This document shows, one piece after another, positions 33,701 to 43,783 of a DNA stretch of 64,000 bases (position 1 is the stretch's first letter; the number at the start of each line of letters is the position of its first letter). The stretch is from Hygrocybe punicea (lineage: Eukaryota; Basidiomycota; Agaricomycetes; Agaricales; Hygrophoraceae). The position numbers and the translations under genes were made by a program. The DNA lies in assembly GCA_963556145.1 (NCBI GenBank), contig OY744461.1:5022001-5086000 (forward strand). The letters run 5' to 3'. Below the pieces are notes generated by a model. It worked only from the letters and a program-made list of their open reading frames with translations, searched no databases and was not told the DNA's origin.

Positions 33701-34102
33701 ATTAAACAGTCTACCATGAATTGGATTGATACCTTGTCACAGAAAACCAACAGAAGATGTCTTGATTGCAACAGCAGAATGAATCAACTTGTATTTTATA
33801 ATGAAGCACCACACATTCTTGTTCTAGAGTATCCATTCAAAAATATTAAAACCAGTTATAGACTAGAATTTGTTTCAGAGACTGGCACAAAGACATTAGA
33901 ACTTAGAGGCATTGTCTATCGTGGTCAATATCATTTCACTTCACGTATTATTACTGCACAGAAACAAGTGTGGTATCATGATGGAATGATTACAGGCAAC
34001 TCTTGTTCCAGAGACCCTGACCTTACACAACTTTCAGACCATGATATTAGACACTGTAAAAAGAGAAACTTAGTACTAGCTATTTATGCTCAGAGTCTTT
34101 GA
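30797..34102 (+). CDS. Helitron PIF1-family helicase fused to a USP-like domain (1101 codons, N-truncated)
   Basis: Open frame 30704-34102; first Met at 30797. Helicase: Walker A GMAGTGKS (about residue 227), Walker B FIDEISML (about 303), FAGDFAQLPPVGG (about 340), and HAAQGKT (about 638), as in PIF1/RecD-like SF1B DNA helicases, which unwind DNA for rolling-circle transposition. From about residue 835 a second domain resembles ubiquitin-specific proteases: a Cys box NDYNCAYDSLL (about 843), two zinc pairs CSQC (about 945) and CLDC (about 988), and a His box YHFTSRIITA..VWYHDGM (about 1045-1064). Fold assignment of this part is inference. CG dinucleotides are very rare. Without Rep, it could act only in trans. 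Flanked on the left by the inserted element 29362-30703. Confidence 0.85.
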   Translation: MDNFNLRYECLDARDDYSAQLRQGAVLDGTCPQFITSDMISHLDDDNIQNGGDFGNDNYEQDKNNADYGTNKYSELGQHGRLIKAQMDATENIVRNIGWLDPCPDGSITVNSAPLEVEMNQPGSQWKQLVQEQRQELLDERNQYIPANSKSISYKTYTDPNENEVMIVDQSYLMQTFRAENTQRQQLIDATVRKFSLNTEQKGAFRIIANHASSPSSDQLKMKMAGMAGTGKSQIIKAVVNFFDNAHESHRFVILGPTGTSAALQNGSTYHYFLGINPNMSNRNEAMGIAQLKGRLEGVDYIFIDEISMLSCHDLYKISARLAKALNIHDMPFGGINMIFAGDFAQLPPVGGAPLYSGTVGTQITSALTTHSQETAIGKALWHQVTTVVILRENMRQRTQTAEDALFRTALVNMRYGKCTPQDIQFLRTRIASKCPDQPNIASKNFRNVPIICGIHSQKDQINLLGCERFASDTNQNLTNFYSIDKWAKDKESSVRNKSQFKSKAVHQSSDIDFDTQREIWKVRHAATDNFAGKLSLCLGMPVMLRNNDATELCITKGQEGFVVGWHSMKASHGKRVLDTLFVELDKPPKLVQIPGLPDNVVPIVKSTKTIQCVFPSDLKEYIERQQVWVLPNFAMTPHAAQGKTCPFNVVHLNSCFNHMSYYSSLSRSASAAGTVIIQGFDTKVITRGCSGYLRQEFRELELLDEITRMRYEGALPDHIDTDTHSVMLQNFQQWKGIHYVPAKTDTAIKWSPTDPLLLAHRIPDSPWQLVEKGKGKQNPAVVVTSFVPAKGSVAIASTQKHSLDTNNEPVANRPRISKDHVNKGSTSQQQIINSPAGLIWDRNDYNCAYDSLLVITFHLWKDNHVEWSTVFRSMNDHLSTLSHCFSQVLHKNVAFGQLRDHLRTTLHNMNPTDFPRGTVGISVANLAMELFKVNDIVASSQHECSQCDFAEEPIADRLGYVLHADDTIKQSTMNWIDTLSQKTNRRCLDCNSRMNQLVFYNEAPHILVLEYPFKNIKTSYRLEFVSETGTKTLELRGIVYRGQYHFTSRIITAQKQVWYHDGMITGNSCSRDPDLTQLSDHDIRHCKKRNLVLAIYAQSL

Positions 34103-34561
34103 GCATCCTCCTTGAGGTCAAGCACAGCTTTCTTCATGTGGTAATCTGTTCTGTAGCATTAAAGGTCATGGAGACATAGGGTTGAGCAAATGTGAGTTAA
34201 TTGTCAGCACACTGTTTTGGGGGCAGTTGTGTTTGGCAGTTGACCTGTTGCTCCCTGAGCAATTGCTTCATGGCTGAGAGTGTTGCATGATGGTGCAACA
34301 CAGGGGAGATGGCAGGTTGAGAGGATGTTGATGAAGACTCAAGATACTCTATGTAGATTTATTTTATGCTAATTTCTATGTTGCAGAGGTGGGAGGTGGG
34401 CTTATTAGAATAATATGCAATATGCAACACATGCTATGTATCTGATGCCATATGTAACATGCTTTATGCAATTGAATCTTATTTCTTAATTCAATAAAGA
34501 AGTGAGGAGGGGGGAAATCGAACTCGTTCATGCCATGCACAGCACTGGCCCACTAAACAAG
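34103..34561 (+). mobile_element. 3' non-coding end of the Helitron
   Basis: From about 34125 it aligns with the reverse complement of 29362-29690 and, from 34270, with 1-309. It ends in the hairpin GCCATGC/GCACTGGC and CCACTAAACAAG. It follows the helicase stop directly, which ties the helicase and the three 3' ends to one family. Confidence 0.75.
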
Positions 34562-35824
34562 TTCTCTTTTGAAAATCTTCAAGTATGGCAAGTGTTTTAT
34601 TCTGTCACCTTGTCTGAGCTCTTCTCAATCAAATCACAGATGACTTCCATACCGCAATGCTGGTGGAAGATGTGGTCTGCCTACTTTTAATGTTACTTCA
34701 GAGTGATTCTCCTGGTGTCCGGCTTGTTTTCTCCTTCCATCTTCAGGATTTAGTGAAATATGGCAAGTAATATTGCTGAATTCTCCTTGCACATGGCTGA
34801 CTTGTCCAGATGATTCTCGAGCAAAATGCTTGAATGTGTTTTGATGTTTGTTGACATGTTTTGGAGTATTGACCCTTACATTCCAATTGGGGAGGCACTT
34901 ACCCTTGTTGGGGCTGAAAACTATGGTGGGCTGAATTGTCTTCTCACATTTCTTGCCCTGACAAATGTGTATTAACACAGTGTTTACTACGTCAAGTGGC
35001 AAGACCAATAAACCTGACTCAGCAATAAGAGTGTTGCTTGAGCTCAGCAAGCACAGTTAGCCTGCTTTCTCTACTTTTATATCCCATACTCTCCACTGAT
35101 GCAACTGGTAGGCAATGTCATTCTCATAATCTTGAATGCAGGCACTATTGCCGCAGCGTCTATGATGCTTCAATCTGAAGATACATTAATGCAGAATATA
35201 ACATCAAATTTGCTCAAAGTTTTGTCAAAGCATAGCAAGTCACTCAGCTTAGATCTAGCATACATCTTCTGACAGGTTCTTAGGTTGCAGATGTGGATAT
35301 GTCGAACCACATTTAGTCAGAAATTGCTTGATTGCCTGACTCGATCTTGAACAATGTGAACACTCTGTCTGTCACTGAATTCGACATTGTAGAACTTTGT
35401 AGGCATGTTATTGCAATGTTGACCAAACCGCTCAACTATCCATAGTGCATCATTCAAGATATCAGTGTAGAGTGTTTGTCTGAATGCATGAAGCATGGTA
35501 TATCATTTTGACTCCTTATGCAATTTTAACTCTCATTTCTTGATAGAGGTTGCCCAAGGCACTATCCTTGAGAATAATACTATATCAAAACTTGCCAAAC
35601 TTATGCGCAGTTCTGATTATTCCGCTCAATTTTGGGGCATCATGTCTCTTCATAAATTGGATACAGGTAGTGTGCTGTTTATATCTGAATGGCTACTTGT
35701 GCTGATACATTTCTAGCAGATTTATGTGCTGTGATGATGAAGCAAAATGTAATCCCCACACTAATCAAGCTGATACAAAGCCTTACTGCATGTATCCAGG
35801 CTGTCTCCTCAATACTTCTTATGT

Positions 35825-36034
35825 TGATACACTTGAGGTCCTTGTGGGAACTGAGTGTGAATGTGAGATCGTGGGTCTCCAAAGCCACTCAAGAGAGCTC
35901 AAACTCGAAGTGAAAGGGGGAAAGGTTTCTTTTTTGTCTCTATTTACTACAGTCTTTAAATATTGAAGTAAATAAGAAAAGAAAGAAATCTAAATTAAAT
36001 TAAATCGGGGCTCAGCAGTGATACAGGTGTATCG
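35825..36034 (-). repeat. LTR (210 bp), left copy
   Basis: Direct copy of 38505-38714 with scattered differences. Its last base is G instead of A. Confidence 0.8.
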
Positions 36035-36169
36035 TCTTCCTGGGTGATGAAATTCTGACTGTCCCTAGTCAGCTACACAGGGGAAAGAAAGTAAAGTAAG
36101 GGAAGGAGGAAGAGGAAGAAGAAATATAAAGCATATGAAAACATAGTGATAGATCAGGACATAGATGAA

Positions 36170-37980
36170 ACAAAAGAAGGCATACAATGAACTTGGGTGC
36201 CCAACTGGGGCAGCTACAATGGCGATGAAATATGAGGGCCCAACTGGGGCAACTATATGAAGGCGATGAAGATGAAGGCCCAAACTGGGGCAGCTATACG
36301 AAGGCAATGAAATATGAGGGCCCAACTGGGGCAACTATACGAATGCGATGAAATACGAGTGCCTGACTGGGGCAGCTATATGAAGGTGACGACATACGAG
36401 TATGCCTGACAAAGACAACAATATATGACGGGGGGCCCAAAGAGGGCTACAAAATATGATGGGGGTGGTGGCATTTGATGTGATTCACTCCTGGGGATGA
36501 CGTTGAGGGCGTAGGTGGAGACAGGGTCAAAACGGGGGCAGGTTCGCTGGGAATGCCTCGAAAACAGCATTGGGCTCACACAGACGCATTTGTCTGGGGG
36601 TGGCATGGGCTCAGATGGTGGGGGAATGTCATAGCTTGCTTCACAGGGCGATGGTGAGTCCATAGATGCTTATGGGGGCCAAATTGGGGTCAAAATGAGG
36701 GTGGATGAGCTGGAATTGGTTGAAAACAGGGTCTGCTGGGAAATGGGGCAGCTTTCTGGGGATGGCTCAGGCTCAGACAATAGGGGCATGCAACGGTTCA
36801 TGTATGGGAATGATGGCAAGGTCGTAGATGTGAACATGGGGCGAAATGGGGGTGAAACAGCGAGGGGTGCAACTGGAAATGGGTTGGTGGGCAATGGACA
36901 TGACGGCAACAGCGAATTTGGGGATGGTGCGGACACAAACAATGAGTTTGTGTCTTGGCTTGTATCCGGGGATGACAGCGAGGGCATAGACGGAGACAGG
37001 GGCCAAAACGAGGGAGAAATGGGGGAGAACACAGCTGGAGGCCGATAGGGACATGAAGGAGGCCCAGATGGTGGGTGCACATCGTGGTTTGCCTCTGGGG
37101 ATGACCACAAGTCTGTAGATGTGAACGGGGGTCTGAAACAGGGGGGGACGCATTGATGTGCACATGGACATGTCTTTCTGGTAATGGTGCATGTTCAGAC
37201 GATGGGTAGAGGACCAGGCTTGCCTCTGGGGACAACAGCAAGTGCGTATGCAAATATGGGAGCCGAAACAGGCATGAAACAAGGGGGGATGTGTCAGAAC
37301 ATGTTGAAGACGGCATTTGGCGGTTGCGGACACGTTTTCCTGGGGATGGCGCAGGTTCAGACGCTGGAGATGAGTTAAGGCTTGTATCCAGGGATGACAG
37401 CAAGTCCATATATGCAAACAGCTGGCAAAATTGGGGTGAAATGGGGGTGGATGTGCTGGAACTGGTTGAGAATGGGGTTTGCTGTAAATTGGTGCAGCTT
37501 TCCAGTGATGGCACGAGCGTACACGGTGGGGCCATGTCACGGATCACTTCTGGGGATGACATCAAGGGTGTAGACGTGAAATGGGGGTCATTCTAGTGCA
37601 AAACGGGGGCAGGTGGATCACTTCACGCGCGGATGCATTTTTCTGTGGATGGCTTTGGTTCAAAGGTTGGGGACAGGACCGGGCTTGCCTCTGGATATGA
37701 CGATGAGACCATATACACAAACGGTTGGCCAACCGGGGGCAGATATGGTTGAACTGGTCAAAAATGAGGTTTGTTGGGCACCAGCACAGTTTTCTGGGGA
37801 TGGCATGGGCTCATATGCTGGGGAGGGGACTGGGCTTGAATCTGGAGATGATGACGAGGCCGTAGACACGAATGGCTGGCCAAACAGGGGCCAAATGGGG
37901 GCAAGTGTGCTGGGACACTTGGAAAATGGTGTATGGACACATTTTCCTGCTTGGCAACCATGGAAACGGTGAGGATGGGC
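36170..37980. repeat. Tandem arrays inside the LTR element (about 55 bp and about 150-165 bp)
   Basis: 36170-36420 holds about five units of roughly 55 bp with GCCCAACTGGGGCAGCTATA and GCGATGAAATATGAG. 36600-37980 holds degenerate units of 145-165 bp marked by TTTTCTGGGGATGGC, GCTCAGACG, CTTGCCTCTGGGGATGAC and GGGGTGAAATGGGG. Long Pro/Ser/Cys-rich minus-strand frames there are by-products. Confidence 0.65.
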
Positions 37981-38504
37981 ATACCTGGGGGTGCACAGGC
38001 TAAACCTGTTGCATGGTGGGCATTTTCCTTCTGCTTTGTGGCTCCGTTCATCTGTGCTTTGTGAGTGATGCATGAGTGGCGTTCTTTGTTGGATGTGGTC
38101 GTTGGGGCTGTTTTGCGGCTTTCCGGGCATGGATTTTTGACCAGAATCGGTGGGGCGTGGATTTCCGAGTATGTTGGGGTTGTAAAACGAGTGTGGGGGG
38201 GACAGATTAATGAAATAATACAGTAAAGGCAGGGGTGGACAAAGGTAATGGTGCGTGATGGATGTGATGGCATGACACGAATAACAAAGAGGGCCGAGTT
38301 GTGCTGCCAAGGAGGCACGATGGGCAATAGAAAACAAATAGAAGTGTTGAAGATGTTGAAGACTTGAGGGAAACTATACAATGGGGAATGCTGGAAAATG
38401 CTGCCGAAACTGGTGCAACAACTGGCTAAGCTGCTGATAAGCACTGGAAAAGGGATAACGAGAAAGCTGAGATGACTTGGGACCCCCCACAGTGGGCTCC
38501 AAAA

Positions 38505-38714
38505 TGATACACTTGAGGTCCTTGTGGGGACCAAGTGTGAATGCAAGATCGTGGGTCTCCAAAGCCACTCAAGAGAGCTCAAACTCGAAGTAAAAGGGGG
38601 AAAGGTTTCTTTTTTGTCTCTATTTACTACAGTCTTTAAATACTGAAGTAAATAAGAAAAGAAAGAAATCTAAAATAAACTAAATCAGGGCTCAGCGGTG
38701 ATACAGGTGTATCA
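38505..38714 (-). repeat. LTR (210 bp), right copy
   Basis: Starts TGATACAC and ends GTGTATCA, so its tips are inverted copies of each other. Confidence 0.8.
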
Positions 38715-39420
38715 ATGTCTTTGGCAAGGCATGGTAAACAAACCTCTTTAAGAACTGAATCCATCCTTACTAAGCTTGGTAAAGATGATTTTCAAAAAGT
38801 GATATTGAAATCCAATGGCGTTTCTTTGTTCACAATCATGCTTCAGAGTGAGGAGCTTCCTATTCCTCTCAATGAGTTGCTTACTCACATTGGCGCTCCC
38901 AAGGGTGGGTTTTGCTGATCTTTCACAAGACCATCATGTTCATCTGTGTCTTCAGGATTGACTTTCCAACCAATAGCTGCATTGCCATTGATGGTGGGAT
39001 TGTTCTGATTGAACTTGGAAAACACAGTGGGAGTCTCAGCTTTCCCGGTGTTCACTCTTACCTATGCCCTTGTAGATGACACCATCCCCCCAATGCTTTG
39101 AGTGGGTATAATTGCAGCCATTCCTTGCCTGCTTCAATCTGACAACTTGGAGCTCCAAAAGCTTGACATCAGTTTTCTGCAAGGATTGGTACAGCATGGT
39201 GAGTTTCTTTTTGCTCACAATGTCCACCAACATGTGCTACATCACAATCCCAGAGGCAGCTTAGACTCCGATCCTGGGAACGAATACCATTCAATTGCTT
39301 GCTGGCTTGTGCAATGAGGTAGGTGAACCTCAAGTCAGGTCTGAAGCTGCAGCTGTCCACAGCAAACTCACAAAATATGGTATCACCAACCATGCCCATC
39401 AGTGAAATCTGGGGTCCTTT

Positions 39421-40620
39421 TTGAAACCCTTGGTGACCTTGTACTTTTTCGCAACCTCTTGGACTTTTTTCTAAGGTTTTTTGACACCTTTTTTTCATGA
39501 CTTTTGCACCTTTAGCTACTTGGACAAGTTGACAAATTTTGTTGGTGGATGTGAATGTTTTTTTCTCTCTTTGTTCACTTCTTTGCTTTTTGGTTCTGTC
39601 TTATGGTATAGAGAGGAATGGAAGAGCAGGTAGAATTACTTTTAGTGCCTGATGTAATTAGATTCTTTTCATACCCTTGGTGCTCTTGTGCCCCTTTTCA
39701 ATCTTGTCAGCTGTTTAGTCAAGTTTTTTGGTTCACTTTTTTTAAGTCCTTGAAGAACTTGCACCTCTTCTGAACTTGTTGAGCTTTTTGGCCAAGGTTT
39801 TTGGTCCACCTTTTGAAACCCTTGAAGAACTTGTGCTACTTCTGAACTTTGTTGAGCTTTTTTGTCAAGTCTTTTTGGACTTTTTTCTATAACATCTTCC
39901 CTTACCTTTTGACACCTTTTTCTCAGTTTGTTAGATCTTTTTTAGAAGTTATTTAGTTTGGATTACTAGCAGTATTGGTAAATTTTGGAATAAATGGTAT
40001 AGTAATTTGGAGCCCCCTACCATTGTTGTTGTCACCGCCCTTGCCACCACTGATGGTTTCATCATCATGGTTGTCGTCATTTTGCCGCCACTGCCAGTGG
40101 GTCATTGTGGTCATTGTCACCCTGCCAGTTGGGAGTGGTGGTGGCTGGCATAGTCATCCTACTGCTGTTGCCAGGTAGCTGTGGTGATCACCAATGTTGT
40201 CCCGCTGCTGCTGGTGCCAGTGGGTGGGTGGGTGGTGGTGGTGGTAGCCGTCGCTGTTGCCCTGCTTGCTGCTGCCAGTTGGCAGTGGTGGTAGCCATCG
40301 TAGTTGCCATCATCCTGTTGCTGCTGCCAGTTGGCAGCAGTGGTGGCCGACAACAACAATGATGTGCTGCTGCTTGCTGCATGGTCTTGGTAGCCATCGT
40401 TGTCACTGCCGCCCTGTTGCTGCTGCCAGCTGGCAGTGGTGGTGGTTGCGGTCATCATCCTGCTGCCAGACAGTGCCGGTTCATGGTCATAGTCACCTCA
40501 CTGCTGCTGCCGTCATCGACCTGGTTAGTGGGGGTTGGAGGTGTTAGGTACTTACCTTAGCAGCCCGGTGTCCTCGCACCCCTCCTTGTTGTTGTGCTGG
40601 TCATTGTCGTGGTCATGGTC
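39421..40620. other. T-rich spacer and CTG/GTGG microsatellite, no gene
   Basis: 39430-39960 is T-rich with loosely repeated TTGAACTTGTTGAGCTTTTT units. 40010-40520 is simple sequence built on CTGCTGCCAGTTGGCAGTGG. Frames through it are low complexity. Confidence 0.5.
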
Positions 40621-41507
40621 ATTGCCATTAGTGTATTGCACGGGTACGGGTAAACCCGCGGGTTTTGCCGCAGGTACAGCCACAGGTGCGGGTATGGGTA
40701 CAGCAATTTGTACCCATGCGATTACCCGTACCCGCAATGGGTAACCCGTGTACCCGTGACATTCAGTCACACGAATGACGCGTCGGGTTCAACTGCAACC
40801 GCAACAATCCAATGGGGCACGACAACAAGATGATAGAAGACCACAGTGACGAAGACCACGACGATGGCAATGGAGAGGATGGCCGGGAGGGTGGTGTGCC
40901 CACCTACCGGCCCAGGTACGTATTCAGATTCTACTTCCATTGACATGGACTAATTCCATACCTCGGGAACATGCCCTGATGCATCGTCGTCGTTCGCGAG
41001 GTAACAGGCACCAAGCGGGACAACGGGGCTCAAGACTTATCCCAGGCCCCTGCATACCGGTCGGCAATGGGCCAGAGCGCCCAAAGACATCCACCCCCAT
41101 TCACCTTGCATCCACGCCAAGTGAGGAAAGACCGGGGGTGTAGTGCACCCACTCCCTGGCCGCCAGGTGAGTTTCTCACTGGCAATTCCACCAGCCCACA
41201 CATCCACCAGCCCACGCATCCACCGGCCCAGGCGTCCACCGGCCCAGGGGTCCAACGACGCAATCACCCCGGCTTTGCGCCCACCACCCACCAACTACGC
41301 TGCACCGGGCCCGCACCCATCCCACCTCACGCTCACACGGCGTGTGTCAATTGACACATGTCCAGTGTCGCGAGGTCAAAGGGCTGCATGTCCGGTGTCG
41401 CGAGTGTGAGACCCGCGGGTTACCCGCTACGGGTACGGGTACGGGTCGGGTACGGGTAGGAAAAAAAAGACCCGGCACAAAACCTGTACCCGCGGTGACG
41501 GGTACGG

Positions 41508-41645
41508 TGGACTAGGCAGGGGAGTCCTGAGCTAGTCGCAGGCTCAAGGAAAGCTCGGATCGCAATGGGATCTGGATAAGGATGAGGGTCTATCTACTAC
41601 ATGTCTAAACTAAGTAGTCCAACAGTCACGTGACCCACTACTACA
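41508..41645 (-). repeat. 3' LTR (138 bp)
   Basis: On the minus strand starts TGTAGTAGTGGGTCACGTGA and ends CCTAGTCCA. No difference from 43784-43921 was seen. Confidence 0.9.
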
Positions 41646-41934
41646 TCTGCCCCCTTCAAAACAAAGCGACGTCCTCGTCGCGACATGAAAAGGAAAACAG
41701 AACAGAACAAAAAACAAAAAAGCAAAAACAAAAAAAGAAACTGAGAACGCAACAAAAAACAACACTAAACTGGCCTGATCCAACCTAAGGCCTGAAGTGC
41801 TCTGCTCAAGTCGCAAAGTCGGGGATCATGATCCCAGTCGAGATGCCTGAAAACAGGTGGTGTTGGACTGATGGTGGCAAGGGGCTTGGTCATAATTGGC
41901 CGTCTGGGGGCAATGCCAGCTGGGTGACTTCATG

Positions 41935-43467
41935 TTATGATGGGACCAGTGGGTGCGATAAATACGCATCGAGGGTGGGCTTGTGGTCTTGGTCGTCGAA
42001 TATGGCGTTGTAGGGTGGCGAATGGTCATCGTGTGGTGTCAGAACGGAGGGTCGAAAAGTCACGTGGGGCTCGTCTCGAAATGGTGGGGTAGATGGGGAT
42101 GGACTCAGCGTCTTGAGTCGTGTGGATGGTAACTTGGGCATGGGCATGTACGTGGGCGCTGGGCTGGATGTGCAAAAGGGACCATTCGCGGCCTCCCGTT
42201 GGGCCGTCTTATCTCGTTGTTGTGTATTCTCATTGGTTGCGGTCTCGGGTACCTCCTCACTCGTCTCCTCTGTCCTCGTCGTCGTTTTCTTCGTTGTCAT
42301 CTCGTTCTCCGTCGGTACGGCGTTCCCTATCTTCATGTTCATGTTTTTCGTCTCCCTTAGCCTCGTTGACGTGTCTATTGGCGTCTCGACAGCGTCTGGC
42401 CTTGGCGTTCGCAATTGCGGCGTCTGGACGGCAGTGTCATGACCTGCCGTGGGTCTGGGCATGTCTGGGTTTGTGGGGTATGCGGCTGGGGTGGGACTGG
42501 GACTTGAGACACGTTCGGACGCATTTTCTTTGGAGAGTGCTGGCGTTGACGTTTGCGCGTCCGTTTCAGGTGAGTGGGGGCATACTGGCGGCTGTTTTGG
42601 TGATATGGCATGACTCGGTGCGGTGGGTGTCGTTTCTCGTGGCGTTGAGTGTGTTGGGGCATGCTGGGACGCGTTTTCACGCGAGTACAGGGGCTCTTGT
42701 GGGGCTGGTGATACCTGCGTGGCCGTCAATATGCAGACGCGCGGCGTTGTTTGGGTTGATGCGGCTGTTCTGGGTATCTCTTTGTTGGTTGTGTCCACCT
42801 GTGCTGTCGCGTGCATGTGGGTGGATGGTGTTGTTTGAGTCGCTGCGGATATGCGCGGCTTCAACGTGATTTCTGTTTGTGTGGTGGTGGCTGCGTACGC
42901 TATAATGGGCGTTGCTGTCTGTGCTGACGCGGATATGTGGGTAGACGGCGTCGTCTGAGTGGACGCAGTTGTGGTGGGCCTTGTTGGCGATGCATCTGTC
43001 TGTGTTGACGCAGAAATGCCAGTGGGTGGCGTCGTTTGGGCTGATGCGGACATGTAAATGGGCTGCTGTTGGTCGATGGGACTGTCGTTGTATCCGGCAA
43101 CGTATCCTTGGTCGAAACCTGAGGTTTGGCCTTCTTCAAATCCTTCCTTGTATCCCATCGAGCAGCCTTCTCTTTTGCCAGCTTCATAGGCACCTCGCCG
43201 GGCTTCGGCTTCTTCTGTACTGTCCCTAGATAGTTGTTCGTATGCCGCCCGTCATCCTAATTCAATTGCAATGTCGAAAAATGCTTTGAGCGCTTTGTAT
43301 TTGTCATCTATAGTGTTGAATTCGCCAATCGCAGCCATGCACATGCTGTGATTATATTCATCTGTGTATTTTGTCGCGGTTAACACTGGTGGTTCTGCGG
43401 TGGGCTTTGTGCATGAGGCTGTTTTTGTTTGTTTCGGGGCTTTTCTTCTATTGCTGGGGCCTGGCAT
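41935..43467 (-). CDS. Gag-like ORF with one in-frame UGA-CGG
   Basis: 510 codons on the minus strand, open except for a TGA at 43254-43252 in the context LG-TGA-CGG-GCG. Upstream part (43467-43255): MPGPSNRRKAPKQTKTASC, basic, then a helical segment KYKALKAFFDIAIELG. Downstream part: REGCSMGYKEGFEEGQ and GFDQGYVAGYN, a Gly-every-four-to-seven pattern; then Ser/Thr-rich repeats of the form SASTQT..TP (about 43040-42700); an acidic/basic Thr/Glu section; and a Pro-rich C-terminus with PSTRLKTLSPSPSTPPF. No zinc knuckle, protease or polymerase. It sits between primer site and polypurine tract, so it is probably the element's structural protein. The TGA is either a recent CGA-to-TGA mutation or a readthrough site. 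Confidence 0.6.
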
Positions 43468-43759
43468 GATGATAAAAGTGGAACTTGTCTGCGCGGGAAA
43501 GCTCGTGTATGGTGGGTCTACTTGTGGATTATTCGGTGTGAGATGCTCGTGTTTGATGGGACTTCTTGTTGGTGCAGAATGCTTGTGTTTGATGGGACTT
43601 CTTGTTGGTGTGGAATGCTCGTGTTTGATGGGACTTTTTGCTGTGGGCTCGTGTTTGATGACAACTTGGGGAAAACTCTAGATGACTCAGATGGAACTCG
43701 TGTGTGGACTCAAAAGCAGAAACAAAAGCAAATGGAAGCTAGCACTGTGAAGTGTGGGT

Positions 43760-43781
43760 TCGAATCACAATCTCATCACCA
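43760..43781 (-). other. tRNA primer-binding site
   Basis: The plus strand reads GGGTTCGAATCACAATCTCA then TCACCA, like the T arm, acceptor end and CCA of a tRNA; the minus strand is therefore the primer-binding site. The same TGGTGATGAGA start is found at 7189. Confidence 0.75.
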
Positions 43782-43783
43782 GG

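Larger units (their letters stand above)
29057..34102 (+). pseudogene. Helitron protein, C-terminal half, split by an insertion
   Basis: Coding starts inside an acidic linker near 29057, continues with HPLYETHCIEFSQKKKHVVP, FVGGSMPRHDRGDREYYC and TMLTLFK (last codon 29359-29361), then resumes at 30704 with PWRSGNDLKSELESW, WDEAFTEHEF and RYECLDARDDYSAQL. The order ..REYYC..MLTLFK-PWRSG..LDARDDY is the conserved region between the Rep (HUH) domain and the helicase of fungal Helitrons. The Rep nuclease itself is missing, because the sequence left of 29056 differs in composition and is not Helitron-like. The helicase half stays open (next entry). Confidence 0.85.
35825..38714 (-). mobile_element. 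Non-autonomous LTR element with satellite-like interior
   Basis: 210-bp LTRs, each starting TGATACACTTGAGG; the right one ends ACAGGTGTATCA. Target duplication ATGT (35821-35824, 38715-38718). On the minus strand the LTR is followed by TTTTGGAGCCCACTGTGGGG, a candidate primer-binding site, suggesting minus orientation. There is no reverse transcriptase. The interior is mostly tandem repeats (36170-37980). Confidence 0.8.
34562..39420 (+). pseudogene. Armadillo/HEAT-like repeat protein gene, split by an LTR element
   Basis: Plus strand. Exon pieces: MMLQSEDTLMQNITSNLLKV (about 35160-35220); then ELCRHVIAMLTKPLNY (about 35390); exon 35547-35666 with ILENNTISKLAKLMRSSDYS then AQFWGIMSLHKL; intron 35667-35719; exon from 35720 with CAVMMKQNVIPTLIKLIQS to SILLM at 35824. 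After the LTR element and one target copy are removed, the frame continues SLARHGKQTSLRTESI, VILKSNGVSLFTIMLQSEEL (38719 on). A last piece IPCLLQSDNLELQKLDISFL lies near 39125. The repeated pattern I-x-x-L-x-x-L-x-x-S/N followed by a helix suits ARM/HEAT repeats. Stops near 35310-35330 and 35440 and a Helitron end on its left side mark it as dead. No named homologue. Confidence 0.5.

Noticed and set aside
29362..34561. A 5.2-kb TIR transposon bounded by inverted CTTGTTTAGTGGGCCAGTGC ends
   Set aside because: The helicase protein is continuous across 29361/30704, so the left end belongs to a small insert and the right end to the Helitron itself; the inverted ends are two family copies, not one element's repeats.
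36600..38582. Minus-strand frames of 225-274 codons
   Set aside because: They follow the tandem repeats of the LTR element, are Pro/Ser-rich and degenerate, and show no domain.
41935..42870. Plus-strand frames antisense to the Gag-like ORF
   Set aside because: The minus-strand ORF fits the orientation given by primer site and polypurine tract.
43750..43783. A tRNA gene (GGTTCGAATC and CCA visible)
   Set aside because: Only the 3' part of a tRNA is present, it abuts an LTR, and it fits a primer-binding site better.
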